From CAYTPE01 sp964439885 (GTDB lineage: Bacteria > Patescibacteriota > Patescibacteriia > Magasanikbacterales > GWA2-37-8): a stretch of DNA of 31,106 nucleotides. The stretch lies in the NCBI GenBank assembly GCA_964439885.1, contig CAYTPE010000005.1, positions 1 to 31,106 of the forward strand, in the 5' to 3' direction. A program made the translations under genes and the position numbers. Under the pieces are notes generated by a model that did no database searches, had not been told where the DNA came from, and saw only the letters and a program-made list of their open reading frames with translations. This document shows positions 6,989 through 14,241 of this stretch, in pieces; position 1 is the first letter of the stretch; every line of letters starts with the position of its first letter.

Positions 6989-7450
6989 ATGCCCAACCGC
7001 CATCTCGCTCGTTCCATCGCCATGCAATCCCTCTTCGAGTGGGATTTTCGCGGTAACCCGTCGGCGGCACTTCCCGCTATCATCGAGCACAATCTCAAAG
7101 AATTCGGACCAGGTCTTGAGGAGCAGGAATTTACCAAGAAATTGGTTGATGGCGTCATGGATCACTTGTCGGAAATTGATACTGAAATTGCCAAATACGC
7201 ACCCAGCTGGCCCATAAGCCAGATTACCATTGTTGACCGAAATATCTTGCGTATTGGCGTCTTTGAACTCAAGTTCAATAGTGAGGTTCCACCAAAAGTG
7301 GCTATTAATGAAGCTATCGAGCTCGCTAAAAGCTTTGGCGGCGCTGCCTCCGGCAAATTCGTCAATGGCGTGCTCGGCTCTATGTACAATGATCTGGTAA
7401 AAGAACGCCCAGAGTTGGCTAGCCAAGACAAGCCACACAATAAAACTTAA
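6989..7450 (+). CDS. nusB: Transcription antitermination factor NusB
   Basis: RNA-binding antitermination factor acting with NusE/S10 on rRNA operon leaders; 153 residues, family-typical. Visible: NRHLARSIAMQSLFEWDF at the N-terminus, then VDRNILRIGVFELKF, VAINEAIELAKSFGG and KFVNGVLGSM at the C-terminal end, all NusB signatures. The ATG at 6989 is preferred because it directly precedes the conserved PNRHLARS; an earlier TTG start would add residues encoded by the family A repeat. Middle gene of rpmF-nusB-rnc, a grouping that joins translation and rRNA processing. Confidence 0.93.
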   Translation: MPNRHLARSIAMQSLFEWDFRGNPSAALPAIIEHNLKEFGPGLEEQEFTKKLVDGVMDHLSEIDTEIAKYAPSWPISQITIVDRNILRIGVFELKFNSEVPPKVAINEAIELAKSFGGAASGKFVNGVLGSMYNDLVKERPELASQDKPHNKT

Positions 7451-7473
7451 ATTAATTTTCAAACTTATCTCAT

Positions 7474-7515
7474 ATCTCCTATCTCTTATCCGAAAGAGAT
7501 GCGAGATAAGAGATA
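7474..7515. repeat. Inverted repeat (family F, TATCTCTTATC) between nusB and rnc
   Basis: TATCTCTTATC (7480-7490) and its exact complement GATAAGAGATA (7505-7515) with a 14-base loop. The left arm is extended by more TCTCATATCTCC phrases. No T-run follows the hairpin, so it is not an obvious terminator. Confidence 0.75.
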
Positions 7516-7532
7516 CGTTCAAAAATGTATCT

Positions 7533-8291
7533 ATGAAAGAATCACCCGTTCTCTCCCTTCCCGAGGTTCAAGAAAAGCACTTTGAAAAATTGGAAGATAT
7601 CCTCGGTATCACCTTTAAACATTCCGAATACCTCGTGCAGGCATTCGTGCACCGTTCCTATCTCAACGAGCATCATGATTTTCCACTCGGCCAAAATGAA
7701 CGGTTGGAGTTTTTGGGTGACGCGGTGCTCGAATTGGTCGTGACTGAATTTCTGTTTCGAGAATACGAAAACCCTGAGGGCGAGCTCACCAACTGGCGCG
7801 CGGCGCTTGTCAACGCCAAAACACTTGCTGGCATCGCGTACGAAATCGGCATGGAGCCATTCCTTTTTCTTAGCCACGGTGAAGCCAAAGACGCCGGCAC
7901 AAAAGCACGTGACTACATTATGGCCAACACCATCGAAGCGGTCATTGGCGCTATTTATTTGGACCACGGGTACGATTTAGCCCAACAGTTCATAACGCGA
8001 TGGGTACTGGTGAAATTACCAAACATTTTGGAGAACGGTTTATACATGGATGCGAAGAGTCGCTTCCAAGAATCCGCCCAAGAGCTGCTCGGCATTACTC
8101 CCACCTATCGAGTGCTGCACGAAGAAGGCCCGGACCACGCTAAAACATTTCGAGTGGGGGTATTTCTTGATAAAGATTTGGTTGCTACGGGCGAAGGCAC
8201 AAGCAAACAAGAAGCCCAGACCGAAGCAGCCGAAGCGGCCATAAAAGTAAAAGGGTGGAAAGGACCGAAGATAAACATAATGAAACGGTAG
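7533..8291 (+). CDS. rnc: Ribonuclease III
   Basis: Double-strand-specific endoribonuclease for rRNA and mRNA processing, 252 residues. Catalytic domain: NERLEFLGDAV (Glu56, Glu59, Asp63) and ANTIEAVIGAIYLD. The residue matching the metal-binding Asp114 of the E. coli enzyme is Asn132 here, while Glu135 (E. coli Glu117) is kept. The dsRNA-binding domain starts near residue 173 (DAKSRFQE) and runs to GTSKQEAQTEAAEAAI. Last protein gene of the rpmF-nusB-rnc group; tRNA-Lys follows after 80 bases. Confidence 0.93.
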   Translation: MKESPVLSLPEVQEKHFEKLEDILGITFKHSEYLVQAFVHRSYLNEHHDFPLGQNERLEFLGDAVLELVVTEFLFREYENPEGELTNWRAALVNAKTLAGIAYEIGMEPFLFLSHGEAKDAGTKARDYIMANTIEAVIGAIYLDHGYDLAQQFITRWVLVKLPNILENGLYMDAKSRFQESAQELLGITPTYRVLHEEGPDHAKTFRVGVFLDKDLVATGEGTSKQEAQTEAAEAAIKVKGWKGPKINIMKR

Positions 8292-8371
8292 ATGTTAAGC
8301 TTTCGACATTAAGCATGAACGAAATTACTCACCACATCATGCTTACTGCTTAGCACATAGTACTGCAAAAC

Positions 8372-8444
8372 GGATCGGTAGCTCAGCTGGTAGAGCAGGG
8401 GCCTCTTAAGCCCAAGGTCCTGGGTTCGATCCCCAGCCGATCCA
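8372..8444 (+). tRNA. tRNA-Lys, anticodon CTT
   Basis: Acceptor GGATCGG/CCGATCC, D-arm GCTC...GAGC, anticodon loop CTCTTAA (CTT, codon AAG), T-arm CTGGG-TTCGATC-CCCAG, discriminator A. 73 bases; CCA not encoded. First pair of the anticodon stem (G-A) is mismatched. Confidence 0.93.
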
Positions 8445-8451
8445 CAGAATG

Positions 8452-8576
8452 AATCCTAAATCCTAATTTCTAAATCCTAAACAATACCAAATGAGCAAAA
8501 TTCAAATTTCAAAACTATTTGAACATTTGAATTTTGAACTTGTTTAGAAATTAGAAATTAGGATTTAGGATTTTTT
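8452..8576. repeat. Nested inverted repeat (families D and E) between two tRNAs
   Basis: Outer arms AATCCTAAATCCTAATTTCT (from 8452) and TTAGAAATTAGGATTTAGGATT (to about 8572); inner arms AAATTCAAATTTCAAAA and TTTGAATTTTGAAC. It fills the whole spacer between tRNA-Lys and tRNA-Arg and would fold into one long hairpin. Confidence 0.8.
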
Positions 8577-8579
8577 AAT

Positions 8580-8651
8580 GCCCCTATAGTTTAATGGATA
8601 GAATACCAGGCTTCGAACCTGGGGATGGGAGTTCGATCCTCTCTGGGGGCA
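8580..8651 (+). tRNA. tRNA-Arg, anticodon TCG
   Basis: Acceptor GCCCCTA/TGGGGGC, anticodon stem CCAGG/CCTGG around CTTCGAA (TCG, codon CGA), T-arm GGGAG-TTCGATC-CTCTC, discriminator A; CCA not encoded. Confidence 0.93.
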
Positions 8652-8652
8652 C

Positions 8653-8690
8653 AAAAAACTTTTTCTAAATGGAAAAGTTTTTTATTTTTT
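8653..8690 (+). terminator. Intrinsic terminator after tRNA-Arg(TCG)
   Basis: AAAAAACTTTT pairs with AAAAGTTTTTT around CTAAATGG, followed by a T-rich tail. It starts two bases after the tRNA. Confidence 0.7.
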
Positions 8691-8773
8691 TTAAATTTAT
8701 TTTTTATTTTCCCAGTTGCTTGCAGGCCGTAGCGCCAAGCGCGAAGGCCTGTGCATAACTTTTCCAAAAACTC

Positions 8774-8802
8774 TTCCCATATTCATGCAAACACTCTATA
8801 AT
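8774..8802 (+). promoter_or_regulatory. Sigma70-type promoter for the small basic protein
   Basis: TTCCCA (8774-8779), 17 bases, perfect TATAAT (8797-8802). Start of transcription expected near 8809, giving a leader of about 140 bases before the ATG at 8949. Confidence 0.65.
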
Positions 8803-8814
8803 ACAGTTAGGTCG

Positions 8815-8929
8815 AAAGAAATTTTTACAGCAATGCTTGTCTTGTAAAAAATTTCTTCCACAAAAATTTTTTCTCGCGATCGCGAGTTACGAAAAAATTC
8901 TCAACCTCATTCGTCATATATTGACGAAT
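8815..8929 (+). promoter_or_regulatory. Structured 5' leader with three hairpins
   Basis: Hairpin 1: AAAGAAATTTTTACA (8815-8829) with TGTAAAAAATTTCTT (8843-8857). Hairpin 2: the 14-base palindrome CTCGCGATCGCGAG (8873-8886), flanked by T-run and A-run. Hairpin 3: ATTCGTCA (8909-8916) with TGACGAAT (8922-8929), ending five bases before the AAGGAGG at 8934-8940. The third hairpin could control access to the ribosome binding site. Confidence 0.55.
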
Positions 8930-8948
8930 ATGAAAGGAGGTGCCCATT

Positions 8949-9032
8949 ATGGCAGCCAAGAAAAAAGCTAAAAAGAAAGTAGCTAAAAAGAAAGCTACCA
9001 AGAAACGCAAGACCGCTAAAAAGCGTCGTTAA
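8949..9032 (+). CDS. 27-residue Lys/Arg-rich (histone H1/Hc1-like) basic protein
   Basis: An ATG eight bases after AAGGAGG, the best Shine-Dalgarno seen in the window, opens a 27-residue protein: MAAKKKAKKKVAKKKATKK and then RKTAKKRR. About two thirds of residues are Lys or Arg, the rest mostly Ala, Val and Thr. Such AKKK-repeat peptides resemble the tails of bacterial histone H1-like proteins and would bind nucleic acid. The strong promoter, long leader, good ribosome site and tight terminator support a real, well-expressed gene rather than a chance ORF. Function, whether nucleoid, ribosome or polyanion binding, is not known from sequence. Confidence 0.75.
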   Translation: MAAKKKAKKKVAKKKATKKRKTAKKRR

Positions 9033-9040
9033 GTTTCAAA

Positions 9041-9069
9041 AATCCGCTCATCTCGAGCGGATTTTTTAT
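9041..9069 (+). terminator. Intrinsic terminator after the small basic protein
   Basis: AATCCGCTC (9041-9049) and GAGCGGATT (9055-9063) followed by TTTTTATTTTTT. The reverse strand also has a short T-run, so it may also stop the convergent gene that ends at 9073. Confidence 0.85.
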
Positions 9070-9072
9070 TTT

Positions 9073-10353
9073 TTACAACAACGTTGTTTGTCGTGGCCCA
9101 TCGTATTTTTGACCTTTGAAAAGGTCGACCGTCCCATATACTCCATCGTACCCGGGATCAATTGTAATAAACCCATTTCGCATGTTACGAATACCTAGAA
9201 CGATATTTTGGTTTGAAGTGGTTGCTGCAATCTCAGCTTCGCTCGCCTCAAGGAGAATATGAAACTCGCTGCCAAGCTCGTGGATAAGTCGTTCGTATTC
9301 GTCAACCACCTTTTTGCTTCCCTTGCCGATACTGAAGCTCGCTGCCACAATTTCGCGCAGCGGCACAATGTACCGATGCGGAATAAATGTATTGGTGGGG
9401 ATGTCCGCGTCACGTCGATCAGCAAGATCATCGACTCGATGCAACACTCCGATCGTTAATTTCTTTTTACATACCGGGCATACATCTTTCATTTTTTTCG
9501 ACTCCTCTGGGTTCACCTTCACACCACATTCGCGGTGGCCATCCACATGATACATCCCTTCTTCAGGGTGAAATTCAATGGTATATAAAAATTTTTTCTT
9601 ATCGCCAGATTTAATTATATTCCGAATGTTCTGATACGTTATGTCCGCATCCGAATCAAAATCAAAAACATTAGCTTCGCGTCCCAGATTTTCGAGACTA
9701 TGCGCGTCAGAGTTGGATACGAGCACAATACTGTCGAGCGCGCTCAATCGATGGTTCATCGGCGGGTCGCTGGAAAGACCGGTCTCGATAGCAAAAATTT
9801 CGGGTGCTAATTCTCCAAAACATTCTTCAAGAGTATCGTAACCTGATTTTGAACCGAAAATTGCGAACCACGGCGTCCACGCGTGCGCCGGAATCATCAT
9901 CATGCTTGGGTCGATATCAAGCATTATTTTAAGCAGTTCTTTACTGGTCATACCAAATATCGGTCGACCATCGGAGCTGCGGTTAACGCCGCGCTCATCC
10001 AACGCCCGATTCAACTTGCGCGCGCATTCCATGTTTGGCGCATACAATAGTAGGTGCACTCGCCGTACCTTATCTTTGTCTTTATAGATACACGCTACCT
10101 CGGTGCCGAAGACAAATTTTGTTCCCTGATTCCTCTTTCCTGATTCCTGATTCTTAACACTATAAATCCCCGCAGATACTTCTTCTAGGCTCTTTTCTAA
10201 GTGGCTAAACCACAGCGGATGCGTAAAATCACCCGTCGAGACGATATTAATACCCTTCTTGATACACGCTTCGGCAATCAGCGGAATTTCCAGTTTGTTG
10301 GAACAGGCACGTGCGTATTTGGAATGAATATGCAAATCAAGAATGGTGCGCAT
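9073..10353 (-). CDS. PHP-domain nuclease of the endonuclease Q (TIGR00375) family
   Basis: EndoQ-type proteins cut DNA 5' of deaminated bases such as uracil and hypoxanthine, starting repair. Here 426 residues. Visible metal-binding PHP motifs: LDLHIHSKYARA (Asp6, His8, His10), STGDFTHP around 39-46, PAHAWTPWFAIFGSKSG near 155-171, ETGLSSDPPMN near 190-200 and SNSDAHSLENLGREAN at 213-228. A zinc-ribbon segment follows (Cys276, Cys292, Cys295, probably a nearby His). The ATG at 10353 is chosen because it directly precedes the conserved RTILDLHIHS; it overlaps the malic enzyme end by 17 bases. Residues about 66-77 (VKNQESGKRNQG) come from an in-frame family B repeat. Family members are often misnamed as helicases. 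Confidence 0.85.
   Translation of the reverse strand: MRTILDLHIHSKYARACSNKLEIPLIAEACIKKGINIVSTGDFTHPLWFSHLEKSLEEVSAGIYSVKNQESGKRNQGTKFVFGTEVACIYKDKDKVRRVHLLLYAPNMECARKLNRALDERGVNRSSDGRPIFGMTSKELLKIMLDIDPSMMMIPAHAWTPWFAIFGSKSGYDTLEECFGELAPEIFAIETGLSSDPPMNHRLSALDSIVLVSNSDAHSLENLGREANVFDFDSDADITYQNIRNIIKSGDKKKFLYTIEFHPEEGMYHVDGHRECGVKVNPEESKKMKDVCPVCKKKLTIGVLHRVDDLADRRDADIPTNTFIPHRYIVPLREIVAASFSIGKGSKKVVDEYERLIHELGSEFHILLEASEAEIAATTSNQNIVLGIRNMRNGFITIDPGYDGVYGTVDLFKGQKYDGPRQTTLL
10124..10155. repeat. Repeat family B inside the EndoQ-like gene
   Basis: CCCTGATTCCTCTTTCCTGA then TTCCTGATTCTT. Minus-strand translation KNQESGKRNQG, nearly the same peptide as in FemAB copy 2. Confidence 0.75.
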
Positions 10354-11479
10354 ACTGCCGTCGAATAGCTTTGGCAACCGCCGCGCTGACGTGTGTATCG
10401 AGTGGCTCGGGAAGAATGCGACGCGCGGTGGGGCGTTTCACGAGATGTGCGAGCGCGCGGGCGGCCGCAAGCTCCATGGCATGCGTCGCCTGGATTATCC
10501 TACCGTCAAGCAACCCACGAAAAATTCCCGGAAAAGCTAAGACATTATTTACTTGGTTGGGAAAATCACTGCGGCCAGTGGCAACCACAGCCGCGCCCGC
10601 CGCTTTTGCTTCATCGGGCATGATCTCTGGAATCGGATTAGCCATGGCGAAAACAATTGCTTTCTCATTCATGCTGGATATCATATCCTGGTTCACCAGT
10701 CCACCTTTACTCACGCCAATAAACACATCGGCTCCGTGCAACGCCTGAGCCAAATCACCAACTCGTTTTTCTCGATTCGTTACTTTGGCAAGTTCGCTTT
10801 TTTCTTCGTCTAAATTATCTCGCCCTTCGTAAATAATACCTTTTGAGTCAACCAACGTAACGTGTGCGGCTCCGGCCAAGATGAGCAGCTTGGCTATCGC
10901 GTTGCCTGCCGCTCCAGCGCCATTGATCACGACGTGCGCCTTTTCAATTTTTTTACCCACCACGGTGAGCGCGTTGTATATACCAGCGAGCACGACAATC
11001 GCCGTACCGTGCTGGTCATCGTGGAACACGGGAATGGGCAAGCGTTCACGCAATCGCTGTTCTATTTCGAAACACCGTGGAGCGGCAATATCTTCCAGAT
11101 TGATACCACCAAACATTGGTGAAATAACTTCGATAGTCCGAATAATTTCTTCAGTGTTTTGCGTTTTCAGCGCGATCGGTACCGCGTCCACCCCGGCAAA
11201 TTCTTTAAATAAAACACACTTGCCTTCCATCACCGGCAAGCTGGCTTCAGGGCCGATATTGCCAAGGCCCAAAACAGCACTGCCGTCAGTGACGACAGCG
11301 ATGAGGTTATTTTTTCGCGTCAGGGCGTACAGCTGCTCCGGGTTTTGGACGATTGCCTTACAGGCTTCGGCAACCCCCGGTGTGTACGCTAAACTTAAAT
11401 CCTTTTTAGACGAAATACGAGCGCGCGAACGAATTTCGATCTTGCCTTTTAATTTTTTATGGTACGTAATTGGGTTCAT
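10337..11479 (-). CDS. NAD(P)-dependent malic enzyme
   Basis: Oxidatively decarboxylates malate to pyruvate (or the reverse), linking C4 acids with pyruvate. It has 380 residues, the short bacterial form without a phosphotransacetylase domain. Visible: SLAYTPGVAEACKAI with catalytic Tyr32, VTDGSAVLGLGNIGP, PMFGGINLEDIAAPRCFEI, PVFHDDQHGTAIV, and the dinucleotide loop NGAGAAGNAIA. Its start overlaps the stop of the pseudouridine synthase gene as ATGA, and its end overlaps the EndoQ-like gene, so the three are one transcript. In context with the citrate-cleavage genes it would help route oxaloacetate/malate to pyruvate. Confidence 0.93.
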   Translation of the reverse strand: MNPITYHKKLKGKIEIRSRARISSKKDLSLAYTPGVAEACKAIVQNPEQLYALTRKNNLIAVVTDGSAVLGLGNIGPEASLPVMEGKCVLFKEFAGVDAVPIALKTQNTEEIIRTIEVISPMFGGINLEDIAAPRCFEIEQRLRERLPIPVFHDDQHGTAIVVLAGIYNALTVVGKKIEKAHVVINGAGAAGNAIAKLLILAGAAHVTLVDSKGIIYEGRDNLDEEKSELAKVTNREKRVGDLAQALHGADVFIGVSKGGLVNQDMISSMNEKAIVFAMANPIPEIMPDEAKAAGAAVVATGRSDFPNQVNNVLAFPGIFRGLLDGRIIQATHAMELAAARALAHLVKRPTARRILPEPLDTHVSAAVAKAIRRQYAHHS

Positions 11480-12156
11480 AGGTGAAACGGATTTTCAATT
11501 TCAATATGTTTAGTTTCCTCGCTGGTAGCCGTTTTAAATGTGAGTGATGTTGCCGCCAACGCTAACATGTGATGTGCGTGGCCTATGGGGTCTGGGTCGA
11601 CCCCTAAACGAAGTGGGCCACCATACTTAACATCTCCGACGATCGGACAGCCGATAGCTGACAATTGCGCCCGAATTTGGTGCGATCGCCCGGTGCCTAA
11701 TTTTACTTTGAGGATTGAATTTTTACCGTTACTTTCAACTATCTCATACGATAATTCGGCTCGTTGGCTTTCTGTCGTCTGTTTACTGCTTACTCTTGTC
11801 TTATTCGCCACTTCGTCTTTGCTTAAAAAATGCTCCAACGTATCTCTCTGCTTAGGAGGTTTCCCTAACACCATCGCGTGATATATCTTTTCTACCGCAT
11901 GCTCTCGAAATTGCTCCGAGAGACGTGACGCGCCCTTGCTTGTTTTAGCAAAGAGAATAATACCTTGCACTGGTCTATCAAGCCTATGAATAAGTCCGAG
12001 GAATACATTGCCTGTTTTGTGGTAAGTCGTTTTCAAATAATATTTCACCTCGTCCATGAGTGTTGGATCCCCTGTATTGTCACCCTGCACCAAAACACCG
12101 GCTGGTTTGTAGACAGCAATGAGATGATTGTCTTCGTATAATATTTGTAAGTTCAT
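11476..12156 (-). CDS. RluA/RluD-family pseudouridine synthase
   Basis: Isomerises uridine to pseudouridine in rRNA or tRNA. It has 226 residues without an obvious S4 domain, so it is the short RluA-like form. Visible: ILYEDNHLIAVYKPAGVLVQ at the N-terminus, GLIHRLDRPVQGIILFAKT with the catalytic Asp60, and LGTGRSHQIRAQLSAIGCPI near the end. The start codon ATG at 12156 is itself part of a family A repeat (TTGGCTATGAAC). No Shine-Dalgarno is present. It overlaps malic enzyme by four bases (ATGA). Exact target base not predictable. Confidence 0.9.
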   Translation of the reverse strand: MNLQILYEDNHLIAVYKPAGVLVQGDNTGDPTLMDEVKYYLKTTYHKTGNVFLGLIHRLDRPVQGIILFAKTSKGASRLSEQFREHAVEKIYHAMVLGKPPKQRDTLEHFLSKDEVANKTRVSSKQTTESQRAELSYEIVESNGKNSILKVKLGTGRSHQIRAQLSAIGCPIVGDVKYGGPLRLGVDPDPIGHAHHMLALAATSLTFKTATSEETKHIEIENPFHL

Positions 12157-12210
12157 AGCCAATAGTTCGTAGTCGCGATCTACTGGCTAAGAACTATTGG
12201 CTATGAACTA
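12149..12210. repeat. Inverted pair of family A repeats spanning a gene junction
   Basis: AGTTCATAGCCAATAGTTCG (from 12150) and AAGAACTATTGGCTATGAAC (to about 12208) around TAGTCGCGATCTACTGGCT. The element makes the whole spacer: its left end holds the start codon of the pseudouridine synthase and its right end the stop codon of the methyltransferase. Confidence 0.85.
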
Positions 12211-13149
12211 ACAATTGCTCCATCTCGCAAAAATTCCAGCCGGCAGCAACCGTTCGCTGACTTTCTCTTGGATTGTTAATTCTCCCACTTCGACCTTCCC
12301 GCCATATTTTTTCAAAAGTACATCAAGATTATTTTTATACGCGAGCGCTGAATACCCAGCAGCGTATCCGTTGATAAGGAAGAATAACGGCTTATCCGAA
12401 AGAATTTCCCAACACGCTTCGAGGAAAGGTAAAAAGTGTTCCTCTATTTTCCAGGTCTCGCCTTTGGCACCGTGGCCAAAGGCTGGTGGGTCCATAATGA
12501 TGCCATCATACTTATTACCACGACGAATCTCGCGTTTTACAAACGCAAAAGCATCGTCGAGTATCCAGCGGATCGGTTTATCACTGAGGCCGCTGAGCTC
12601 AGCATTGTCCCTCGCCCAACCGATAGCGACTTTTGAACCATCAACATGCACAACCTCTGCGCCAGCCTGCGCCGCTGCGAGCGATGCACCGCCGGTGTAA
12701 CCAAACAGATTCAGCACTTTCACCTTACTGTCATTCTGAGGAAGCGTCGCAGCGACCGAAGAATCCCTTTCGTTCGACGGCAAGGGATCCTTCGCTTTGC
12801 TCAGGATGACATTGCGTATCCACCGCCAATTACTCTCCTGCTCAGGAAAAATCCCTGTATGTTTGAATGCTGATAGCTTAATCCAAAATTTGAGACCGCC
12901 ATATTCAATCTGCCATCGCTCCGGCACGTTGCCGCGTGTTTTCCAGTTATCTTCGCTGCCTCTCTTTGTAACACCAAAATAGGCATTGGCTTTATTCCAG
13001 TCAGCTTCAGTGAGCAACTTTGGCCACAGCGCCTGCGGATCGGGGCGGGAAACAGTAACAGAGCCGTAGCGCTCAAGTTTAGCGCCGTCGCCGCTGTCGA
13101 GAAGCTCGTAATCGCTGTCGGAGCGAGCGGTTTCGATGAGATAATTCAT
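12208..13149 (-). CDS. RlmI/RlmK-like class I SAM-dependent methyltransferase
   Basis: Predicted rRNA base methyltransferase, 313 residues. Visible: VLNLFGYTGGASLAAAQAGA (SAM motif I), VVHVDGSKVAIGWARDNAEL (motif II), WILDDAFAFVKRE, and MDPPAFGHG (catalytic motif IV as in RlmI-type enzymes), with FFLINGYAAGYS after it. An acidic N-terminal part (MNYLIETARSDSDYELLDSG) precedes. Residues about 113-141, between NWRWIR and KVLNLFGYTGG, are encoded by a REP-like palindrome (12725-12812) and read VILSKAKDPLPSNERDSS plus a short tail. In relatives these two blocks are joined by only a few residues. The stop codon TAG is supplied by a family A repeat. Divergent from the acyltransferase at 13225. Confidence 0.85.
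   Translation of the reverse strand: MNYLIETARSDSDYELLDSGDGAKLERYGSVTVSRPDPQALWPKLLTEADWNKANAYFGVTKRGSEDNWKTRGNVPERWQIEYGGLKFWIKLSAFKHTGIFPEQESNWRWIRNVILSKAKDPLPSNERDSSVAATLPQNDSKVKVLNLFGYTGGASLAAAQAGAEVVHVDGSKVAIGWARDNAELSGLSDKPIRWILDDAFAFVKREIRRGNKYDGIIMDPPAFGHGAKGETWKIEEHFLPFLEACWEILSDKPLFFLINGYAAGYSALAYKNNLDVLLKKYGGKVEVGELTIQEKVSERLLPAGIFARWSNC
12725..12812. repeat. REP-like element (family H) in frame in the methyltransferase
   Basis: TTACTGTCATTCTGAGGAAG at the left and CTTTGCTCAGGATGACA at the right, inverted around TCGTTCGACGG. Confidence 0.85.
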
Positions 13150-13153
13150 ACAA

Positions 13154-13182
13154 TTGTAGTTAACAAAAGCTTCTGTTATACT
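13154..13182 (+). promoter_or_regulatory. Sigma70-type promoter for the acyltransferase group
   Basis: TTGTAG (13154-13159), 17 bases, TATACT (13177-13182). A TATACT/AGTATA inverted repeat overlaps the -10 and could be an operator. Confidence 0.6.
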
Positions 13183-13224
13183 GTCCTAAGTATACCCTAT
13201 TTCGGCACTATTTCAAGCCTTACT

Positions 13225-14241
13225 ATGGCAAACGAACGTACAAGCTGGATCGACTTTTTACGCGGTATTTTAATCGTCCTGGTTGTTGTCGGCCACTCCC
13301 AAGTTGGCTTTAGTAAATACATCTACTGGTTTCACATGCCCGCCTTTTTTATGCTCAGTGGGTACCTTTTTAAACCAGTTGCAAATTGGAAAGACTGGAA
13401 ATCATACGCGCTCAAAAAAACTACATCACTTCTTATTCCTTATTCTTTATTCCTTATTCTTTTTTTGGTCGCGCGCTGCTTGTATTTCTACCTTACACAG
13501 ACCCCATTTAACTACAGCCTAGAAATTCACAACGCCCTCTATGGTGGCCGTGTCGTTCTCGGGGTCTACGGCGCACTGTGGTTTATTACCGTACTCTGGT
13601 TCACACAAATCGTGTACTCGAAAATTAATCTCGTTTTTAAAAAACAATGGTTAATCACGCTTGTTGTTTTTATCGCTTATCTCCTATCGCATATTGAATC
13701 ATGGCATCTCGTGAACACCGGACACCTGCGTCCTATCCCACTCAACGTGGATGTAGCACTCATCACCCTCGCCTATTTTCACATCAGCTTTTTGCTCAAG
13801 GAATTATCTAATAAACTTCACTTCACCAAAACACAATTGCTTGCTGGCACAGTAGTCTTTAGTCTTTTATCTTTGATCTTAGTCGTTCTCGCCACCACCG
13901 GCCACCTCGCCTACACCCTCGATCTCAAAAATATTGTATACGATCACCCATACCTTGACCTCTTGATTCCGACTATCGTGACCTTGGCGTTGGTTGGCTT
14001 AAGTTATTACCTCGTCAAACTTGATCGTTGGAAATTGATCATTCTCCTCGGCCTCTACTCTCTCCCCATTATGTACCTCCATCGCACTTTTGGCCTTTTG
14101 TTTGGCAACCATTCAGCAGGCCACTGGATTTTGTATACACTTGTCGGCGTGTGTGGCTCACTGGGCATTGGACTACTATTTAATAAATGGAAAACAACGC
14201 GATTTTTATTTTTAGGAAAGAGCTCGTATGAAATCGTTTAA
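13225..14241 (+). CDS. Acyltransferase 3 family integral membrane protein
   Basis: Members O-acetylate or O-acylate sugars of surface polysaccharides; 338 residues. Visible: TSWIDFLRGILIVLVVVGHS with the family's conserved early His, FHMPAFFMLSGYLFKP, and about nine to ten hydrophobic segments across the protein. It starts at the ATG 36 bases after the predicted transcription start. Codons near 13430-13470 are written in a CTTATTCCTTATTCTTTATT repeat-like run that encodes part of a membrane helix. The end overlaps the next methyltransferase by 14 bases, so the two are coupled. The acylated substrate is unknown. Confidence 0.85.
   Translation: MANERTSWIDFLRGILIVLVVVGHSQVGFSKYIYWFHMPAFFMLSGYLFKPVANWKDWKSYALKKTTSLLIPYSLFLILFLVARCLYFYLTQTPFNYSLEIHNALYGGRVVLGVYGALWFITVLWFTQIVYSKINLVFKKQWLITLVVFIAYLLSHIESWHLVNTGHLRPIPLNVDVALITLAYFHISFLLKELSNKLHFTKTQLLAGTVVFSLLSLILVVLATTGHLAYTLDLKNIVYDHPYLDLLIPTIVTLALVGLSYYLVKLDRWKLIILLGLYSLPIMYLHRTFGLLFGNHSAGHWILYTLVGVCGSLGIGLLFNKWKTTRFLFLGKSSYEIV

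Noticed and set aside
7542..7967. Minus-strand ORF of 141 residues opposite rnc
   Set aside because: Mirror frame of a strongly conserved gene; no motif, start signal or promoter.
8873..8886. HIP1-like GCGATCGC octamer as a cyanobacterial signature
   Set aside because: Only this one copy stood out to me, and it is part of a leader hairpin; nothing else suggests cyanobacteria.
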